From assembly GCF_021441885.1 (NCBI RefSeq), contig NZ_CP090438.1, positions 1,116,001 through 1,180,000 on the forward strand: a stretch of 64,000 nt of DNA, given 5' to 3'. Of this stretch, positions 60,913 through 64,000 are shown piece by piece. How positions within the stretch are numbered: position 1 is the first letter of the stretch; every line of letters starts with the position of its first letter. The notes beneath the pieces were generated by a model that made no database searches, was not told the DNA's origin, and saw nothing but the letters and a program-made list of their open reading frames with translations. This stretch comes from Vibrio maritimus (GTDB taxonomy: Bacteria; Pseudomonadota; Gammaproteobacteria; Enterobacterales; Vibrionaceae). The position numbers were made by a program, and so were the translations under genes.

Positions 60913-61683
60913 ATGAATGATGTACCCGCGCTGGACATAAAAGAGCTGCACAAGACCTTTGGTCAAAATGAAGTTTTGAAGGGAATTTCCCTCGCTGCAC
61001 ACAAAGGTGATGTCATCTCAATTATTGGCTCATCTGGTTCTGGTAAAAGTACCTTTCTACGTTGTATCAATCTACTAGAAACGCCTACTGAAGGTGAAAT
61101 TTGGGTCAATGGTGAATTGATCGAAATGAAGAAAAACCGTCAGGGTGAATCACTTCCTGCCAATGAAAAGCAAGTTCAACGAATCCGTTCTCGTTTAGCC
61201 ATGGTTTTTCAAGGGTTTAATCTTTGGTCGCACATGACGGTTCTAGAGAACATCATCGAAGCACCGATCCATGTTCTTGGTGTGCCGAAGGCACAGGCTA
61301 TCGAAAATGCAGAGCTTCTACTTAAGAAAGTGGGCTTGTATGAGCGTCGTGATTACTACCCAGGGCACTTGTCCGGCGGTCAGCAGCAGCGAGCTGCTAT
61401 TGCGCGAGCGCTGGCGGTTGAGCCTGAAGTGATGCTGTTCGATGAACCAACGTCTGCACTCGACCCTGAGTTGGTAGGTGAAGTTCTCGGTGTAATGCAA
61501 GATCTGGCCGAAGAGGGCAGAACGATGCTGGTGGTAACCCATGAAATGGCGTTCGCTAGAGACGTATCTAATCATGTTATGTTCTTGCACCAAGGCCGAG
61601 TAGAAGAACAGGGCGATCCTGCAAAGCTGTTCACTAACCCAGAATCAGAACGTTTACAGCAATTTATCTCATCTATCTACTAA
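60913..61683 (+). CDS. Basic amino acid ABC transporter ATPase (HisP/AotP-like)
   Basis: A 256-residue ABC ATPase for polar amino acid uptake. Walker A is GSSGSGKST (about residue 37), the Q-loop is AMVFQGFNLW, the signature is LSGGQQQR, and Walker B is VMLFDEPTSALDPE, followed by the switch His in VVTHEM. It is most like HisP/AotP, which energise histidine, arginine, ornithine and lysine transport. First gene of a four-gene unit with a binding protein and two permeases. Confidence 0.93.
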   Translation: MNDVPALDIKELHKTFGQNEVLKGISLAAHKGDVISIIGSSGSGKSTFLRCINLLETPTEGEIWVNGELIEMKKNRQGESLPANEKQVQRIRSRLAMVFQGFNLWSHMTVLENIIEAPIHVLGVPKAQAIENAELLLKKVGLYERRDYYPGHLSGGQQQRAAIARALAVEPEVMLFDEPTSALDPELVGEVLGVMQDLAEEGRTMLVVTHEMAFARDVSNHVMFLHQGRVEEQGDPAKLFTNPESERLQQFISSIY

Positions 61684-61772
61684 TATAGTGGGTGGCTAAC
61701 TGGGGTTTCGACCTTAGAAATCTAAAAACACAACATTCAAAAAACAAAAATTTCAATCACAGGAGTATGGAA

Positions 61773-62543
61773 ATGAAAAAGTGGTTAATGGTAGCAGCAC
61801 TTGCTGCAACAGCGGCGACTGGAGTAGCACAGGCTAAGGAATGGAAGACAGTGCGCTTTGGTATTGAAGGTGCATACCCTCCATTTAGCTGGACAGAGGC
61901 AGACGGTTCTATCAAAGGTTTCGACGTTGATATGGCTAACGCGCTTTGTGAAGAGCTAAAAGCGAAATGTGTGATCGTTCCTCAAGACTGGGATGGCATC
62001 ATTCCTTCTCTTCTTGCTCGTAAATACGATGCAATCATCGCAGCGATGTCTATCACTGAAGAACGTAAGAAGAAAGTTGACTTCACTGGTAAGTACGCTC
62101 AAATCCCTAACAAATTCATCGCTAAGAAAGGCGCAGGTCTAGACTTCGACAACCTAAGCGGTGCGAAGATCGGTGTACAACGTGCGACTACTCACGACAA
62201 ATACCTAACTGATAACTACGGCGATCAAGTAGAAATCGTACGTTACGGTTCTTTCGACGAAGCGTACCTTGACCTAGCAAACGGCCGTATCGCAGCAGTA
62301 CTTGGTGACGCATCAGCTCTAGAAGAGGGTGTGATCAACAAAGACGGCGGCGATGCATACGAGTTTGTTGGTCCTTCTCTAACTGATGCGAAATGGTTCG
62401 GTGAAGGTATGGGTATTGCAGTACGTAAGCAAGACAAAGACCTAACGAAGCAACTTGACGCTGCAATCACTTCACTACGTGCAAGTGGCAAGTACGACGA
62501 GATTGCGTCTAAGTACTTTAACTACGACGTTTACGGTCAATAA
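61773..62543 (+). CDS. Periplasmic basic amino acid-binding protein
   Basis: A 256-residue solute-binding protein of the LAO/HisJ/ArtJ family with a signal peptide (cleavage after AQA, about residue 22). RFGIEGAYPPFSW at the start of the mature domain forms part of the ligand pocket. FDVDMANALCEELKAKC and VPQDWDGIIPSLLARKYD are typical. ATG 61773 is chosen because AGGAG is then seven bases away; upstream ATGs are too close or lack a site. Strong codon bias suggests high expression. It is followed by an intraoperonic terminator. Confidence 0.94.
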   Translation: MKKWLMVAALAATAATGVAQAKEWKTVRFGIEGAYPPFSWTEADGSIKGFDVDMANALCEELKAKCVIVPQDWDGIIPSLLARKYDAIIAAMSITEERKKKVDFTGKYAQIPNKFIAKKGAGLDFDNLSGAKIGVQRATTHDKYLTDNYGDQVEIVRYGSFDEAYLDLANGRIAAVLGDASALEEGVINKDGGDAYEFVGPSLTDAKWFGEGMGIAVRKQDKDLTKQLDAAITSLRASGKYDEIASKYFNYDVYGQ

Positions 62544-62567
62544 TCTGATCGCTGAATGAAAACACGA

Positions 62568-62595
62568 GGGCTTGAGCTAGTCTCAAGCCCTTTTT
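62568..62595 (+). terminator. Intraoperonic terminator after the binding-protein gene
   Basis: GGGCTTGAG pairs with CTCAAGCCC around CTAGT, followed by five T, between the binding protein and the first permease. Partial termination here would give the usual excess of binding protein over permease. Confidence 0.82.
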
Positions 62596-62664
62596 ACTAA
62601 AAGGCGGGTCACAGGTCTTTTGGTAAGACTGACCAACAATTTTGCTGTGCTGTTGGAAGGAACT

Positions 62665-63405
62665 ATGCTCGATTTACAAGGATATGAAGCCTCAATTCTC
62701 AAAGGGGCCGTACTCACTATAGAAGTGGCGGTGTTATCACTGATCCTCGCTATGGTGCTTGGTATGTTAGGTGCGCTTGCAAAATTAGCACCCTACAAAT
62801 GGGCTCGCGCGATTGCGACCCTCTATACGACGATCATTCGAGGCATTCCAGACCTCGTGCTTATGATGCTGATCTTTTTCGGCGGACAGATTCTTCTCAA
62901 CAACAGTTTGTACGCAACAAACGAGTGGTTGAATGAGTGGTTTGCTTCGAGCAACCCAAATCACGAATGGACATCTTACCTTCCAGACTACATTGATGTA
63001 TCGCCATTTATTGCTGGTGTACTGACAATTGGTTTCATCTTCGGTGCATACATGGCAGAGACTTTCCGTGGTGCGATCATGGCCGTGGATAAGGGTGAAA
63101 TGGAAGCGGCAAAAGCTTACGGTATGAGTTCAACGTTAGCGTTTCGTCGAATCTTGCTTCCGCAAATGATTCGTCATGCTCTACCAGGGTTTGGTAACAA
63201 CTGGTTAGTACTGCTCAAGACAACCGCACTAGTGTCAATTATTGGCTTGGAAGATATGGTACGTATGAGCTCTCTAGCCGCAGGTACGACTAAGATGCCA
63301 TTTACCTTTTACATGGCGGTGTCCATTATCTTCTTGATCTTCACCAGTGTTTCAACCGGTTTACTTAAGCTTGTTGAACGCAAATTCAGTATTCATGTGA
63401 GGTAA
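62665..63405 (+). CDS. ABC transporter permease (HisQ-like)
   Basis: A 246-residue inner-membrane permease with about five helices. It has the ABC permease EAA loop EAAKAYGMSSTLAFRRILLP and the segment TTIIRGIPDLVLMMLIFFGG, which aligns with HisQ. ATG 62665 follows GGAAGGAA at good spacing; the frame is open 15 codons further upstream but lacks a site there. Partner of the HisM-like permease that follows three bases later. Confidence 0.92.
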   Translation: MLDLQGYEASILKGAVLTIEVAVLSLILAMVLGMLGALAKLAPYKWARAIATLYTTIIRGIPDLVLMMLIFFGGQILLNNSLYATNEWLNEWFASSNPNHEWTSYLPDYIDVSPFIAGVLTIGFIFGAYMAETFRGAIMAVDKGEMEAAKAYGMSSTLAFRRILLPQMIRHALPGFGNNWLVLLKTTALVSIIGLEDMVRMSSLAAGTTKMPFTFYMAVSIIFLIFTSVSTGLLKLVERKFSIHVR

Positions 63406-63408
63406 GCT

Positions 63409-64000
63409 ATGGATTTTTCACTGATTATAGATAGCTTACCCATCTACTTCGATGGCTTGTGGACGACGATGTGGTTAGTCGCGACCGCTCTAATTATTGG
63501 TCTGTGTGTAGCGATACCACTAGCAGTTGCTCGTAATAGCACCAATTACCTGTTTAGTTTACCGTCGTGGGGCTTTATCTACTTTTTCCGTGGCACGCCA
63601 TTGCTGGTACAGCTTTACCTTATTTACTACGGTATGGATCAGTTTTTCCCAGTTAAAGATACACTTTGGGAGAACGCTTGGTTCTGTGCACTGGTGGCGT
63701 TTGTTCTCAATACCTCAGCGTATACCGCAGAGATCATACGCGGCGCGATTAACGGATTACCAAAAGGTGAAGTTGAAGCCGCAAAAGCATTTGGCATGAG
63801 CACATGGAAAACCTATCGTCGCATCATACTTCCTTCTGCGCTCAGAAGGGCACTACCAGCCTACAGTAATGAAGTAATTTTCATGCTTCATGGCTCTGCT
63901 GTAGCGGGTATTGTCACCATAATGGATTTGACTGGTGCTGCGCGACTCGTGAACTCGCGATACTACGCACCCTTTGAGTCGTTCCTAGCGGCAGGCCTGT
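63409..64000 (+). CDS. ABC transporter permease (HisM-like), cut by window end
   Basis: Partial gene: 197 codons are visible with no stop before base 64000. The start ATG (MDFSLIIDSLPIYFDGLWTT) is three bases after the previous stop, with GAGG overlapping that gene. FFRGTPLLVQLYLIYYG, EVEAAKAFGMSTWKTYRRIILP (the EAA loop) and LPAYSNEVIFMLHGSA match HisM. The protein should pair with the HisQ-like permease. About 30 residues are probably missing. Confidence 0.9.
   Translation, partial: MDFSLIIDSLPIYFDGLWTTMWLVATALIIGLCVAIPLAVARNSTNYLFSLPSWGFIYFFRGTPLLVQLYLIYYGMDQFFPVKDTLWENAWFCALVAFVLNTSAYTAEIIRGAINGLPKGEVEAAKAFGMSTWKTYRRIILPSALRRALPAYSNEVIFMLHGSAVAGIVTIMDLTGAARLVNSRYYAPFESFLAAGL

Overview
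The window looks like a core-genome stretch of the large chromosome of a Vibrio species. This rests on gene order and protein similarity judged by eye. The run htpX, a lipid-modification operon, purB-hflD-mnmA, gsk, hns, a lysine-riboswitch-controlled NhaC-family transporter and hisGDCBHAF(IE) is the order I recall from Vibrio cholerae. The small YnhF-like protein, the DUF3360 membrane protein, the glycine-rich lipoprotein and the arrangement around pflA/pflB also fit vibrios. I see no prophage, integron, transposase, CRISPR array, rRNA or tRNA.

Layout. 0.2-7.4 kb: the heat-shock membrane protease HtpX, then an eight-gene operon (NTF2-like, SDR, FAD amine-oxidase-like, DUF1365, Cfa-like methyltransferase, DUF2878, chalcone-isomerase-like, DUF3833 lipoprotein). 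Its promoter region carries repeated TGTA-type motifs resembling operators of light/B12-sensing MerR regulators (LitR/CarH), so it is probably a photo-oxidative-stress membrane lipid modification operon. 7.5-12.6 kb: purB (with a near-perfect PurR box), hflD, mnmA, gsk and hns. 13.5-15.4 kb: lysine riboswitch plus lysine transporter. 15.6-23.1 kb: complete histidine operon with a six-histidine leader peptide and attenuator. 23.1-28.8 kb: a lipoprotein, a small outer-membrane barrel, a YnhF-like microprotein, patatin phospholipase 1, Mlc (with two CRP-like sites), and cheV behind a consensus sigma-28 promoter. 28.9-34.2 kb: the SOS mutasome imuA-imuB-dnaE2 with a clear LexA box. 34.4-40.4 kb: patatin 2, glpT-glpQ, yciK and sohB. 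40.5-44.4 kb: small proteins, a YgjV-type membrane protein, and a divergent aminotransferase/AraC-GyrI pair. 44.5-50.2 kb: stress genes prkA(yeaG)-yeaH-ycgB(spoVR) and yfbU. 50.3-58.6 kb: the pyruvate formate-lyase region, with pflA and pflB separated by an MCP and an LpxR-type lipid A deacylase, then a DUF3360 membrane protein. 59.0-64.0 kb: a Vibrio-type lipoprotein and a HisPJQM-like basic amino acid ABC transporter whose last permease runs off the end of the window.

Regulation is unusually readable. Visible signals are the PurR box, LexA box, sigma-28 promoter, lysine riboswitch, his attenuator, CRP-like sites, an FNR-like site, candidate GlpR sites, and a terminator inside the ABC transporter operon. 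The best candidate for a poorly described system is the 1.2-7.4 kb operon. Its Cfa-family enzyme lacks residues that bind bicarbonate in cyclopropane synthase, and the gene set resembles the singlet-oxygen-induced furan fatty acid genes of Rhodobacter. Two related copies of a dispersed repeat (9.07-9.16 and 43.76-43.92 kb) are the only mobile-like sequences seen.
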